From Actinomycetes bacterium (GTDB taxonomy: Bacteria; Actinomycetota; Actinomycetes; Propionibacteriales; Propionibacteriaceae), in contig JAEVYS010000051.1 of NCBI GenBank assembly GCA_023392635.1, positions 1-64,000 on the forward strand: a stretch of DNA of 64,000 bases, written 5' to 3'. The notes beneath the pieces are model-generated. The model ran no database searches. It was not told where the DNA came from and worked only from the letters and a program-made list of their open reading frames with translations. Shown piece after piece: positions 1 through 8,913 of this stretch; within the stretch, counting starts at the first letter, position 1, and the number at the start of each line of letters is the position of its first letter. Position numbers and translations under genes: made by a program.

Positions 1-550
1 CGTGGATGCCGACGAGCTGGAGGTGCCGGCGACCGGCATCGGTGGCGGCCTCGCCCGGCGGGCGTTCGCCGCGCGGCTCGACGTCGCCGACCTCCTCGCC
101 GCCGACGCTGCGCTCGCCGAACGCGCACGGGCGCTGGGCGCGGGCCTGGACACCGCGCCCGGCGGCGGTGCGGCCGGTGGCACCGGGCTCGCGGTGCTCG
201 CGTCCGGAGGGCGACTCATGGCGGCTACGCAGTTTTGCTATACCGAAGCGGCTCTCGGGCGCACGTTGTCGGCCGCCGACCTCGTCGTCACCGGCTGCAC
301 CGAACTCTCGGCCCTGGACCGCGGCGGCCCGGTCGTCACGGCGGTCGCGCGGTGGGCGGAGGAGGCCCAACGCCCTTGCCTGCTGGTCACGGCGGGCGCC
401 GGACTGGCCCGTCGGGAGCTGCGCACGCTGGGCATCGAGGCCGCCCACCTGTTGCCGTCCACGACGGTGGAGGCGCGCGACCTGGCCGCGGTGGGGGCCC
501 GCATCGCGGGCGGCTGGGTATCTGGTTCACCGAGCGCTCACGTAGACTGA
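1..550 (+). CDS. glycerate kinase, C-terminal part (cut by window edge)
   Basis: The reading frame is open from the first base to a TGA at 548-550, so only about the last 182 residues are present and the start lies outside the window. The visible part has the Gly-rich segment GGGAAGGTGLAVLASGG, then ADLVVTGCTELSALDRGGP, which lines up with the conserved ADLVITGEG...D...GK region of the GlxK/GarK glycerate kinase family. It ends with a short domain like the family's C-terminus. Glycerate kinases phosphorylate D-glycerate with ATP in the cytoplasm. In this copy GEG is replaced by GCTE and the usual downstream Lys is not obvious, so activity is uncertain. It lies just upstream of erpA. Family assignment is from pattern similarity only. 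Confidence 0.6.
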   Translation, partial: VDADELEVPATGIGGGLARRAFAARLDVADLLAADAALAERARALGAGLDTAPGGGAAGGTGLAVLASGGRLMAATQFCYTEAALGRTLSAADLVVTGCTELSALDRGGPVVTAVARWAEEAQRPCLLVTAGAGLARRELRTLGIEAAHLLPSTTVEARDLAAVGARIAGGWVSGSPSAHVD

Positions 551-625
551 ACGCGTGCGGAATAACCGCCCCACAGGGGAGGTTGCCACCGACGAACGCT
601 CAGTCCGGAAGGATCCCAGGCAGAT

Positions 626-976
626 ATGACTGTTGACACCCAGATCACCACCGAAGGCATCGTCCTCACCGAGGTGGCCGCGCAGAAGGTCAAGGACCTC
701 ATCGCCAACGAGGATGTGGACAGCCTCGCGCTGCGCATCTCGGTCGCTCCGGGCGGCTGCTCGGGCCTGCGCTACCAGCTCCAGCTCGACGACCGCACCC
801 TCGACGGCGACGTCGCGGCCGACTGGTACGGCGTGAGCGTGGTCACCGACCGCATGAGCGCCCCCTACCTCGCAGGCGCCACGATCGACTTCGTGGACAC
901 CATCGAGCAGCAGGGGTTCACCATCGACAACCCGAACGCGACGGGTTCCTGCGCCTGCGGGGACAGCTTCCACTGA
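626..976 (+). CDS. erpA: iron-sulfur cluster insertion protein ErpA/HesB type
   Basis: A-type Fe-S carrier protein of 116 residues, which passes iron-sulfur clusters to apo-enzymes in the cytoplasm. The three conserved cysteines are visible: one in APGGCSGLRYQ and the C-terminal pair in GSCACGDSFH. Length matches the HesB/IscA/ErpA family. The ATG at 626 follows a GGAAGG sequence about 12 nt upstream. It sits directly before the cytochrome oxidase genes, a position seen in many actinobacteria. This fits a role in maturing respiratory Fe-S proteins such as the Rieske protein encoded at 10596-11642, although that link is inference. Confidence 0.93.
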   Translation: MTVDTQITTEGIVLTEVAAQKVKDLIANEDVDSLALRISVAPGGCSGLRYQLQLDDRTLDGDVAADWYGVSVVTDRMSAPYLAGATIDFVDTIEQQGFTIDNPNATGSCACGDSFH

Positions 977-1039
977 GCTGACCCGCCAGCTAGGGTTTCG
1001 CGCATCGCAGTGTAGGAATCGAACCGGAAGGGCCGCCTC

Positions 1040-1897
1040 GTGGGTCGACAGTTCCGCCCGAACAAGCTCCTGCTCGTCGCGGCGGCCGGGGTCGGCGCAC
1101 TCGCCCTTGCCGGGTGTAGTGCTGACACCGTGGCCCAGTGGGGCCGGTTCGGGCTGCCAGAGGCTGCCACCGACCGCGCGCCGATGATCGGCGGCCTCTG
1201 GACGGGTGCCTGGATCGCTGCCCTGGTTGTGGGCGTCTTCGTCTGGGGGCTCATCGGTTGGGTGGCGTTCCGCTATCGCAAGAAGAGCGCCGACCACCTG
1301 CCCGAGCAGAAGCAGTACAACCTCCCGCTGGAGTTGCTCTACACGCTGGTGCCGTTCCTGATCATCGGGGTCCTGTTCTTCTACACCGTCCAGACCCAGA
1401 ACAATGTCAACGCCAAGGTCACCGACCAGCCCGTCCACACGATCAACGTGGTCGGCCAGAAGTGGTCCTGGACGTTCAACTACATGGAGTCGGGCAACCC
1501 GGCCGTCGGCGCCGACGTGCATGAGGCGGGCACGATCGACAAGATCCCCGACCTCTACCTCCCGGTGAACAAGCCGGTGCGGTTCAACCTGCACTCCGCG
1601 GACGTGATCCACTCGTTCTGGGTTCCTGCGTTCTACTACAAGCTGGACGTGATCCCGGGTCGCACGAACACCTTCGATGTGACGCCGGACAAGCTCGGCA
1701 CGTTCTCCGGCAAGTGCGCCGAACTGTGCGGCACGTACCACGCCGCCATGCTCTTCACGGTCCACGTGGTCAGCGAGGACGACTACACGGCGTACCTGAA
1801 CACGCTGAAGGCGGCCGGCCAGACCGGCGAGATCAAGGCTCCCGAATACCCGAACACCGTGCCCAGCGTCCCCGCGGCGGAGGGAGAGCAGAAATGA
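1040..1897 (+). CDS. ctaC: cytochrome c oxidase subunit II
   Basis: CuA-bearing subunit of the aa3-type oxidase, which takes electrons from the diheme cytochrome c of the bc1 complex in actinobacterial supercomplexes. The GTG start is preceded by GGAAGGG. The product (285 aa) begins with a lipoprotein signal whose lipobox LAGC puts the modified cysteine at residue 26. Two membrane segments follow (about 53-75 and 96-117), then the periplasmic cupredoxin domain. CuA ligands are visible: His in SADVIHSFWVP and the cluster CAELCGTYHAAM. The stop codon overlaps the ctaD start (ATGA), so the two genes are translationally coupled. Confidence 0.97.
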   Translation: MGRQFRPNKLLLVAAAGVGALALAGCSADTVAQWGRFGLPEAATDRAPMIGGLWTGAWIAALVVGVFVWGLIGWVAFRYRKKSADHLPEQKQYNLPLELLYTLVPFLIIGVLFFYTVQTQNNVNAKVTDQPVHTINVVGQKWSWTFNYMESGNPAVGADVHEAGTIDKIPDLYLPVNKPVRFNLHSADVIHSFWVPAFYYKLDVIPGRTNTFDVTPDKLGTFSGKCAELCGTYHAAMLFTVHVVSEDDYTAYLNTLKAAGQTGEIKAPEYPNTVPSVPAAEGEQK

Positions 1898-3603
1898 CGG
1901 CTGTCGCGAGGGTCGGCCTGGACGAGGTCGAGGCCCGCCCCCTGGTGGAGCGCCGGCGCTGGGGTGCCTTGGCGATGAAGCTGCTCACGACCACCGATCA
2001 CAAGGTGATCGGCAACATGTACTTCGTCACCGCATTCCTCTACTTCTGCTTCGCCGGCCTGTTGGCCCTGGCCATCCGGGCGGAACTTGCCTACCCCGGT
2101 CTGCAGTTCCTGCACTACGAGACGTTCAACCAGTTCTTCACGATGCACGGCACGTTGATGCTCCTGATGTTCGCGACGCCGATGTTCGTGGCGTTCGCGA
2201 ACGCGATCATGCCGCTGCAGATCGGCGCGCCGGACGTGGCGTTCCCGCGCATGAACGCCTTCAGCTACTGGCTGTACCTCTTCGGTTCGCTGACCGCCTG
2301 CGCCGGCTTCCTCACCCCTGGTGGTGCGGCGAGTTTCGGCTGGTTCGCGTATGTGCCGCTGTCGGATGCGGTGAACTCGCCCGGGATCGGTGGCGACCTG
2401 TGGATCATGGGCCTGTACGTGATGGGCCTGTCGACAATCCTGGGCGCGGTCAACTTCACCGCGACGATCATCACGTTGCGTGCACCCGGCATGACGATGT
2501 TCCGGATGCCCATCTTCACCTGGAACATCCTGGTCACCTCGATCATGGTGATGATCTGCTTCCCGGTGCTGGCTGCGGGGCTCCTGGTGCTGGAGGCCGA
2601 CCGCCGGCTCGGGACCCACATCCTTGACCCGGCAACGGGCGGTGCGATCCTGTGGCAGCACCTCTTCTGGTTCTTCGGGCACCCCGAGGTGTACATCATC
2701 GCGCTGCCGTTCTTCGGCATCATCACCGAGATCCTGCCGGTGTTCAGCCGCAAGCCGATCTTCGGCTACATCGGCCTGGTGGCGGCGACCCTGAGCATCG
2801 GGGCCCTGTCGATCGCCGTGTGGGCGCACCACATGTTCGTCACCGGCGCGGTCAACCTGCCCTTCTTCTCCTTCATGACGTTCCTGATCGCCGTTCCGAC
2901 CGGGGTGAAGTTCTTCAACTGGATCGGCACGATGTGGGGCGGAGCGATCAGCTTCGACACACCGATGGTCTGGGCCCTCGGCTTCCTCACCACGTTCCTG
3001 TTCGGCGGTCTGACCGGCATCATCCTGGCCTCCCCGCCCCTGGACTTCCCAGTCTCCGACACCTACTTCGTGGTGGCCCACTTCCACTACGTCCTGTTCG
3101 GCACCGTGGTGTTCGCCATGTTCGGCGGCTTCTACTACTGGTGGCCGAAGTTCACCGGACGAATGCTCGACGAGCGCATGGGCAAGCTGCACTTCTGGCT
3201 GTTGTTCATCGGTTTCCACACCACGTTCCTCGTGCAGCACTGGCTGGGCGTGGAGGGCATGCAGCGCCGGATCGCGGACTATCTGCCCGGTGAGGGCTTC
3301 ACGTTCCTGAACCAGGTCTCGACGGTCGGTGCGTTCCTGTTGGGCGTCTCGATGCTGCCGTTCCTGTGGAACGTGTGGGTCAGCCGCAAGGCCCCGCTGG
3401 TGAAGGTGAACGACCCGTGGGGATGGGGACGGTCGCTGGAGTGGGCGACCTCGAGCCCGCCGCCGCGCTTCAACTTCGACAAGGTGCCGCGGATCCGCTC
3501 GATCTCTCCGGCGTTCGACGCGATGCACCCCGCCATTCCGGAACCGATCAACCCCGCACGCGAGGTCATCGAGAGCGCGACCACCGGTGAGGTGACCAAG
3601 TGA
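1894..3603 (+). CDS. ctaD: cytochrome c oxidase subunit I
   Basis: Catalytic subunit (569 aa) of the aa3-type terminal oxidase, which reduces O2 to water and pumps protons. Twelve hydrophobic segments are expected and many are evident. The CuB/heme a3 site shows GHPEVY (with the cross-linked Tyr), WAHHMF and VVAHFHYVL. The start was set at the ATG that overlaps the ctaC stop (ATGA). An upstream extension in the same frame lies inside ctaC and is a shadow. The N-terminus TTTDHKVIG is typical of actinobacterial CtaD. The 3' end overlaps ctaF as GTGA, giving a compact ctaC-ctaD-ctaF operon. Confidence 0.98.
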   Translation: MTAVARVGLDEVEARPLVERRRWGALAMKLLTTTDHKVIGNMYFVTAFLYFCFAGLLALAIRAELAYPGLQFLHYETFNQFFTMHGTLMLLMFATPMFVAFANAIMPLQIGAPDVAFPRMNAFSYWLYLFGSLTACAGFLTPGGAASFGWFAYVPLSDAVNSPGIGGDLWIMGLYVMGLSTILGAVNFTATIITLRAPGMTMFRMPIFTWNILVTSIMVMICFPVLAAGLLVLEADRRLGTHILDPATGGAILWQHLFWFFGHPEVYIIALPFFGIITEILPVFSRKPIFGYIGLVAATLSIGALSIAVWAHHMFVTGAVNLPFFSFMTFLIAVPTGVKFFNWIGTMWGGAISFDTPMVWALGFLTTFLFGGLTGIILASPPLDFPVSDTYFVVAHFHYVLFGTVVFAMFGGFYYWWPKFTGRMLDERMGKLHFWLLFIGFHTTFLVQHWLGVEGMQRRIADYLPGEGFTFLNQVSTVGAFLLGVSMLPFLWNVWVSRKAPLVKVNDPWGWGRSLEWATSSPPPRFNFDKVPRIRSISPAFDAMHPAIPEPINPAREVIESATTGEVTK

Positions 3604-3995
3604 AGGCCGAACGGTTCATCTTCGCGATCGTGGCGGCGTTCTTCGTCGTGGTTGCGCCGATCTACTGGATCATGAGTCGCGAGGTCATCGGCACCGTGGC
3701 GCTGATCCTGACGCTCGCGTTCTTCGGCATGATCGCGGTGTTCTTCACCATCCAGTCGCGCAAGATCGACCCGCGTCCGGAGGACCGCAAGGACGGCGAG
3801 ATCATCGAGGGCGCCGGTGAGGTCGGATTCTTCCCGTCGCGCAGCCTCTGGCCGTTCTGGGCAGCCCTGACAGTGCTCATGATGGCGCTCGGACCGGTGT
3901 TCGGCTGGTGGCTCACCCTGCTCGGCATGGGAATGGGGATCTGGTCGGTCACCGGCTGGTGCTACCAGTACTACCGGCGCGAGTACCAGCACTAG
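3600..3995 (+). CDS. ctaF: cytochrome c oxidase subunit IV, actinobacterial type
   Basis: Small membrane subunit (131 aa) specific to actinobacterial aa3 oxidases. Four hydrophobic segments are visible, two at the N-terminus and two near the C-terminus, separated by a charged loop with RKIDPRPEDRKDGEI. Its position right after ctaD, with a GTGA overlap, supports the call. The last 47 nt overlap the 3' end of the convergent potassium channel gene, so no intrinsic terminator fits between the two. Confidence 0.93.
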   Translation: MKAERFIFAIVAAFFVVVAPIYWIMSREVIGTVALILTLAFFGMIAVFFTIQSRKIDPRPEDRKDGEIIEGAGEVGFFPSRSLWPFWAALTVLMMALGPVFGWWLTLLGMGMGIWSVTGWCYQYYRREYQH

Positions 3996-4872
3996 CGTCA
4001 CTCCTTGGGGGTGTCGGTCCGTCGTCGGCCAGCGTGTGACGACCACTTCGTTCCAGTTCGGCCCGAAGGGCAGCGAGCTCGTCCGCGAGCTGTTCGACTT
4101 GGGCGCGCGTGGCCGCCTCTTCGAGCTCTGTGACCTCGGAGACGCGCTGGACCAACCACGACGCGATCGTTGCCGTGACCACCCCAAGGAGAGCGATTCC
4201 GCCGACCATCAGAGCCGCGGCGACGAATCGGCCCGTGATGGTCACCGGATAGAGGTCGCCATAGCCGACGGTCGTGATGGTGCTCATCGCCCACCAGAAC
4301 CCGTCTCCAAGAGTCGTGATCGAGGCACCTGGCTCTCCTCGCTCCGCTTCGGTGATTGCCAAGGCCCCGATGGTGATCAGGAGTAGGGTCGCGCCGGCCG
4401 TATAGATCACCACCCGCCCGCGGAGCTCTCGCGTGCCGGTGCGGTTGAGAATCGAAAGTAGCGCCAACAAGCGCACCAGGCGCAACGGTCGAAGGAGGGG
4501 GAGCGCAACGACAGCCAGGTCGATCAGGTTCGACGTGACGAACGACCACTTGCGGGGCGCGAGGAAGAATCTTGTGACGTAGTCAGCCGCGAACAGCAGC
4601 CAGGCCGTCCACACGACCACCTCGCACGTGGGTGCCAGCCAGTCAGGACCGGTAGTGATCGCAATCGGGACCGCATAGGCAAGGAGGAAGACCAGGGCCA
4701 CTACCGTGAGCGGCCACTCCGCAGCCTCTTCCCATCGGCGCAACTGCTCCGCGCGATGCGCCTGATCGGCAGAGGGATCCATCTGAGGACCCTGGACGTA
4801 AGCATGCCCGACCTCAGCGCCGCCCATGACGGCTCCACGGCTCGACGTCACGGTCGGTGGTCGTGTCGACAC
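3949..4872 (-). CDS. voltage-gated-like potassium channel (6 TM)
   Basis: Product of about 307 aa with six hydrophobic segments and a pore loop carrying the potassium selectivity filter TTVGYGD. The segment before the pore helices, RPLRLVRLLALLSILNR, has regularly spaced arginines like a voltage-sensor S4 helix. A C-terminal segment with LEEAATRAQVEQLADELAALR should form a coiled coil and may hold the tetramer together. The start is uncertain. GTG at 4872 opens the frame and lies just after a TANNNT box (TAGGTT, 4890-4895). ATG at 4827 has a GTGGAG upstream, and ATG at 4782 would still include all membrane segments. Convergent with ctaF. Confidence 0.88.
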   Translation of the reverse strand: MSTRPPTVTSSRGAVMGGAEVGHAYVQGPQMDPSADQAHRAEQLRRWEEAAEWPLTVVALVFLLAYAVPIAITTGPDWLAPTCEVVVWTAWLLFAADYVTRFFLAPRKWSFVTSNLIDLAVVALPLLRPLRLVRLLALLSILNRTGTRELRGRVVIYTAGATLLLITIGALAITEAERGEPGASITTLGDGFWWAMSTITTVGYGDLYPVTITGRFVAAALMVGGIALLGVVTATIASWLVQRVSEVTELEEAATRAQVEQLADELAALRAELERSGRHTLADDGPTPPRSDASAGTRAGSTGSTSR

Positions 4873-5015
4873 GAGAACCCATGGGCGTCAACCTAACGCT
4901 CGGACGCACCGCGAACACAGGGATTGATGTTTGTGCCCTGCGGCGTCGGCTCGCTCACATCCTTAATAACGTTCAAGAATCCGGTTGTTCACCCGCGGGT
5001 GGCCTTCGAGGGCCC

Positions 5016-5021
5016 TAGCGT
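5016..5021 (+). promoter_or_regulatory. -10 box TAGCGT, leaderless start
   Basis: TAGCGT lies 6 nt before the ATG at 5028 and no Shine-Dalgarno sequence is present between them. This suggests transcription begins at or next to the start codon. No good -35 is visible. Confidence 0.4.
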
Positions 5022-5027
5022 GAATTC

Positions 5028-6044
5028 ATGGCCCCTCGTCGCCGTAGCATCGTGGGCCGCATCCTGGTGGCCCTGCTCGCGCTCATCGCCCTCGCGGCGG
5101 TGGTGCTGTTCACCCCCGTCGTCGACCCCGACCTGACCGCCCGCTCGCGGCCGTACGCGTCCTACGCCGACGCCTCGGCGGCGATCGATGCCGTGCTCGG
5201 CCAGGAGTCCGACATGCCCCTGCTCGCCCGCGGCGGAAGCATCGCCGACCTCACCGGTGCACGGACGCCGGTGGCCCTGGTGATCTTCCACGGCTACACC
5301 AACACCCCCGATGGCTTCCGGCTCGTGGCGAAGGCCTACCAGGCCCAGGGCTACAACGTCTGGGTTCCTCGCATGCCGCACCACGGCCTCGCCAACAAGA
5401 TGACCGACGAGTTCTCGAGGCTGACGGCCGAGGAGCTCCGCGGCTTCGCCGACGAGGCGATCAATATCGCAGCCGGCCTCGGCGACAAGGTCTGGGTGAT
5501 GGGCCTTTCGGGCGGTGGAGCACTGGCCACCTGGGCGGCGACCGAGAGGCCGGAGGTCGACCGCACGATCCTTGTCTCGCCGCTGCTCAACCCCGGCGGC
5601 TACCCGAGCTGGCAGGTGCCGCCCATGGCCCGTGCCCTCCGGCTGTCACCGAGTGACCTGTACAACTGGTGGGCGCCGGAGAAGGGTGCCGACAACGTGG
5701 AGGGCATGATCTACCCGCGCTACTCGCTGAAGGGGATCGCAGCGTTCCTCGGCATGCGCCTGTGGGTGGAGCGGAAGCCGGCAGGGACGGTCAAGGGCAC
5801 CGTCCTGCTGGTGCGCAACGCGGGGGACGCCAGCATCGACGCCGACTTCAACGAGCGACTCATCCGTCAGATCACTCCTGCCGCACAGGTGGAGATCTAC
5901 CAGGTGCCGGCGTCGGCGAAACTGCCGCACGACTTCATCGCACCCGACCGCGAATTCGGGCCGGACAGCCAGGTCAGCGAGGGCTACCGCCAGTTGTCAT
6001 TGGCGCTCGGGATCCCGATGCCTGATCCGCTGGCGGCCCGCTGA
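5028..6044 (+). CDS. membrane-anchored or exported alpha/beta hydrolase
   Basis: Product of 338 aa. An N-terminal hydrophobic segment (about residues 11-29) after an Arg-rich start suggests a signal anchor. The remainder is an alpha/beta hydrolase with FHGYTNTPDGF (oxyanion region), the nucleophile elbow GLSGGG (Ser at about 161) and a C-terminal His in KLPHDFIAPD. The family includes carboxylesterases and lysophospholipases, and the substrate cannot be told from sequence. It appears to be a single-gene unit with a leaderless-type start. Its stop lies 3 nt from the stop of the convergent gene at 6048. Confidence 0.8.
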   Translation: MAPRRRSIVGRILVALLALIALAAVVLFTPVVDPDLTARSRPYASYADASAAIDAVLGQESDMPLLARGGSIADLTGARTPVALVIFHGYTNTPDGFRLVAKAYQAQGYNVWVPRMPHHGLANKMTDEFSRLTAEELRGFADEAINIAAGLGDKVWVMGLSGGGALATWAATERPEVDRTILVSPLLNPGGYPSWQVPPMARALRLSPSDLYNWWAPEKGADNVEGMIYPRYSLKGIAAFLGMRLWVERKPAGTVKGTVLLVRNAGDASIDADFNERLIRQITPAAQVEIYQVPASAKLPHDFIAPDREFGPDSQVSEGYRQLSLALGIPMPDPLAAR

Positions 6045-6047
6045 GCG

Positions 6048-6845
6048 CTACTGCATGCCCTGGTCGCGGGCCCTGGTGAGCGCGTCGAGGGACGCCTGGT
6101 CACCGCTCACGGTCGGCGGCAGGTCGCCGCGACCCCACAGCCAGCGGTACACCTGCTCGGCTGTCCCGCTGATGGTGGCCGACGGTGTGGCCCCGGGCGC
6201 CGCGACAGCGCCGGGCTCGTCGTAGGACTTTCCCGACTGGCCGACACCACGCCAGCGGCCGGGTTGCACGAGGTAGGACTCGCCCAGATCCTCTCCGACC
6301 AGGGCGACCGCGCCACCGGTCGGCGTGAAGGTGAACCCGGGCAGGGTGCCCCACCAGGCCCACATGACCTCGACGCCGTGGGCCAGACCTGCCATCGCCA
6401 GTTCGGGGCTGCTCACCGGCGTCGGCGGCCGTCCTGCGGCCATTTCCGCGTCGAGCCGGTGCATGGTCGCCTCGTGCGCCTGCATCCGTCTCGTCGACCC
6501 CACGTTCTGGGCGGTGTCGAGCCAGAACCACGCCGCCTCGGTGTCCTTGCGCCGGCGCAGCTGGGCCAGGAGTTCAGCGGTCTGCTCCCGGAAGATCCGG
6601 ACGACCGCCTCGGTGCTGTCGGGACGCTCCGGCTTGGCCGCCTCGACCGCCTCGGACTGCTCGTCCGTGGTCGCTCCGGAGCCGAGGATGCCAGCCCAGA
6701 AGGCGTGCACCTCCGTGAGGTGCCACAGCAGGTCGCCCGCCGTCCACTCCGGGCAGGTCGGCACCCGGGTGGCCGGGTCGGCAGCCAGCACCGCCGACAG
6801 GAACCGTTCGGACTCGTCCTCGATCACGGTCAGGTAATTGGGCAT
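6048..6845 (-). CDS. maleylpyruvate isomerase N-terminal (DinB-like) family protein
   Basis: Product of 265 aa with the metal-binding DinB/MDMPI-type fold found in actinobacterial mycothiol-dependent enzymes. The N-terminal part shows VPTCPEWTAGDLLWHLTEVH, where the His residues would bind metal, and a third His appears in RRMQAHEATMHRLD. The C-terminal part resembles the small wHTH/SCP-like domain of the same family (SATISGTAEQVYRWLWGR). The frame opens farther upstream, but that region overlaps guaB1. ATG at 6845 (MPNYLTV) gives the usual family N-terminus. Function beyond a probable thiol-related transferase or isomerase is unknown. Confidence 0.8.
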   Translation of the reverse strand: MPNYLTVIEDESERFLSAVLAADPATRVPTCPEWTAGDLLWHLTEVHAFWAGILGSGATTDEQSEAVEAAKPERPDSTEAVVRIFREQTAELLAQLRRRKDTEAAWFWLDTAQNVGSTRRMQAHEATMHRLDAEMAAGRPPTPVSSPELAMAGLAHGVEVMWAWWGTLPGFTFTPTGGAVALVGEDLGESYLVQPGRWRGVGQSGKSYDEPGAVAAPGATPSATISGTAEQVYRWLWGRGDLPPTVSGDQASLDALTRARDQGMQ

Positions 6846-6894
6846 GCTGGGAGTCAACCACGCCGGACTGACGGTGGTCGATGACGGGGAATGC

Positions 6895-8340
6895 TCACCA
6901 GCTGGAGTGCAGCGGCCGTCCCTCGTTGTAGCCGGACGCGGACTGCACGCCAACGATCGCCTGCGCAGCGAACTCCTTGAGGGTGCGGGCGCCCGCGTAG
7001 GTGCAGGAGCTGCGCACGCCGGACACGATGAAGTCGAGCAGGTCCTCGACGCCGGGCCGCGCCGGGTCGAGGTACATCCGTGAACTCGAGATTCCCTCCT
7101 CGAAGAGCGCAGCGCGGGCGCGGTCGAACGCCGACTGGGTGCGCGTGCGGGCGCGGACGGCGCGGGCGGACGCCATGCCGAACGACTCCTTGTACGGCCG
7201 GCCGTCGGACGCGTAGAGCAGCTCGCCCGGCGATTCGTTGGTGCCGGCGAACCAGGAGCCGATCATCACCGCTCCGGCTCCCGCGGCGAGGGCCAGGGCC
7301 ACGTCGCGCGGGTGACGGACGCCGCCGTCGGCCCAGATGCTGCGGCCGGCGTCCCTCGCCTCCTGCGCGCACTCCAGCACCGCCGAGAACTGCGGGCGGC
7401 CGACACCGGTCTGCATCCGGGTGGTGCACATCGCGCCGGGGCCCACGCCGACCTTGACCACATCGGCGCCGGCGTCGATGAGGTCGGCCGTACCGTCAGC
7501 GGTCACCACGTTGCCGGCGACGATCGGCACGTCCCTGCCGGATGCTGCCACGACCGCGCGGCACCGCTGCACCGCGCTGATCATGCGCTCCTGGTGGCCG
7601 TGGGCGGTATCCATGACCAGCACGTCCGCCCCCGCCTCGAGCAGCGACTCGGCCCGGTGCTCGACGTCGCCGGAGATGCCCACGGCCGCGCCGATGCGCA
7701 GGCGTCCGTCCGCGTCAAGGGCCGGGGTGTACAGGGCGGCCCGGAGGGCTCCCCGCACGGTGAGCAGGCCGGCGAGCCGGCCGTCGCGCACCGCGAGGGC
7801 AGCCTTGTGCCGTCGAGCCGTGAGCTCATCGAACACCTCGGTGGGCGTGGCCTCCGGCGACATGATCGTGAGGTCGGTGAGCATCGCCTCGTGCACCTGT
7901 GCGAAGCGGTCCATTCCCTCCATCTCGGCCTCGGACACGGTCCCGACCGGCGCGCCGCCCGCGTCCACGACGACGACCAGGCCGTGCGCGCGCTTGGGCA
8001 GCAGCATCAGCGCCTCGCCGACCGTGGCGTGCGGACCGATCGTGAGCGGGGTGTCGAAGACCGTCGGTGCCGCCTTCACCTTCGCGATGGCGCCGCCGAC
8101 GATGTCCACGGGGAGGTCCTGCGGGATGATCGCGATGCCGCCTCGGCGGGCGACGGTCTCGGCCATCCGGCGTCCGGCGACCGCTGTCATGTTCGCCACC
8201 ACGAGCGGCAATGGCAGGCACAGCCCGTCGGTGCTGGTCAGGTCGACGTCGAGCCGGGAGGTCACCGACGAGCGGCGCGGCGCCATGAAGACGTCGTCGT
8301 AGGTCAGGTCGTACTCGGGCTTGCCGGTGAGAAAACGCAC
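6895..8340 (-). CDS. guaB1: GuaB1 family IMP dehydrogenase-related protein (GMP reductase)
   Basis: Product of 481 aa related to IMP dehydrogenase, with a TIM barrel interrupted by a CBS pair (about residues 95-205). The catalytic loop cysteine is in GPGAMCTTRM. This subfamily is restricted to actinobacteria and lacks IMPDH activity. The Mycobacterium smegmatis member has been reported to act as a GMP reductase regulated through its CBS domains, so a role in recycling GMP to IMP is likely here. The GTG start at 8340 (VRFLTGK) was chosen because a TACCCT box lies 6 nt upstream, in the pattern of other genes in this window. Upstream in-frame codons lie in non-conserved sequence. Confidence 0.9.
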   Translation of the reverse strand: MRFLTGKPEYDLTYDDVFMAPRRSSVTSRLDVDLTSTDGLCLPLPLVVANMTAVAGRRMAETVARRGGIAIIPQDLPVDIVGGAIAKVKAAPTVFDTPLTIGPHATVGEALMLLPKRAHGLVVVVDAGGAPVGTVSEAEMEGMDRFAQVHEAMLTDLTIMSPEATPTEVFDELTARRHKAALAVRDGRLAGLLTVRGALRAALYTPALDADGRLRIGAAVGISGDVEHRAESLLEAGADVLVMDTAHGHQERMISAVQRCRAVVAASGRDVPIVAGNVVTADGTADLIDAGADVVKVGVGPGAMCTTRMQTGVGRPQFSAVLECAQEARDAGRSIWADGGVRHPRDVALALAAGAGAVMIGSWFAGTNESPGELLYASDGRPYKESFGMASARAVRARTRTQSAFDRARAALFEEGISSSRMYLDPARPGVEDLLDFIVSGVRSSCTYAGARTLKEFAAQAIVGVQSASGYNEGRPLHSSW

Positions 8341-8346
8341 GGGGAA

Positions 8347-8352
8347 AGGGTA
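8347..8352 (-). promoter_or_regulatory. -10 box TACCCT for guaB1, leaderless start
   Basis: On the minus strand TACCCT is followed by 6 nt and then the GTG at 8340. No Shine-Dalgarno sequence is visible. Confidence 0.4.
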
Positions 8353-8380
8353 CCCGGCCCCTCTCCCGGGGCGGGAGGAG

Positions 8381-8899
8381 TCAGCCGTGTACCAGCACCA
8401 GGCCGGGCTCACCGTTGGGCGCCTCGGGGCCGCGGCCGAGTGGGCGGTAGCCCATCCTGCGGTACAGCCGACGCGCTGGTGAGTCGACGTCGGCGACGGT
8501 CAGCCAGTGCACGCCTGCGCCCGAGGCCACCATCAACTGCTTCAGCAGCTCGAACCCCATCCCGTGCCGGGTGAAGGACGGGTGCACGGCCAGCAACTGC
8601 ACGGCGAAGGAGTCCTCCAGCCCGGCCGCGCGGCCCTCGAGGCCTTCGGCGAGGTCGCGCGACCATTCGTCGGTCTGTTCCTCCCAGCGCCAGCGGTGGC
8701 CGTAGCCGAACCCGATCAGCTCACCGACCTCGCGGGCGGTCACGGCCACCAGGTCGGCGCGGTCCAGCGCGAGGTCGTACAGCGTCGCGTACAGCTCGGC
8801 GACGTCGGAGGATTCCGGGAGCGGGCCGCGCGAGGAAGCCATCGCGTAGAGCTGCTCGACCTCCTCCGGTGAGGGCAGCGCGGCGCCGGCCCTCACCAC
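8381..8899 (-). CDS. GNAT family N-acetyltransferase
   Basis: About 172 aa. The acetyl-CoA binding loop RHGMGFELLKQL and the C-terminal SPARRLYRRMGYRPLG match GNAT motifs A and B. The substrate is unknown. The gene lies 14 nt after the qcrB stop and may be co-transcribed with qcrCAB. The start is uncertain. GTG at 8899 keeps the full N-terminal helix, but no clear Shine-Dalgarno is present. The long open frame that extends upstream through qcrB is an artefact of high GC. Confidence 0.8.
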   Translation of the reverse strand: MVRAGAALPSPEEVEQLYAMASSRGPLPESSDVAELYATLYDLALDRADLVAVTAREVGELIGFGYGHRWRWEEQTDEWSRDLAEGLEGRAAGLEDSFAVQLLAVHPSFTRHGMGFELLKQLMVASGAGVHWLTVADVDSPARRLYRRMGYRPLGRGPEAPNGEPGLVLVHG

Positions 8900-8913
8900 C
8901 TCGACCAGGGGGC

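Noticed and set aside
543..548. TAGACT as a promoter for erpA
   Set aside because: The box is present but 77 nt from the ATG, overlaps the end of the preceding gene, and has no -35 at 16-18 nt.
527..1765. Long open frame of about 412 codons on the minus strand, and a similar one at 1783-3528
   Set aside because: They lie antisense to erpA, ctaC and ctaD, have His/Arg/Asp-rich sequence of the kind produced by high-GC shadow frames, and no protein family is recognisable.
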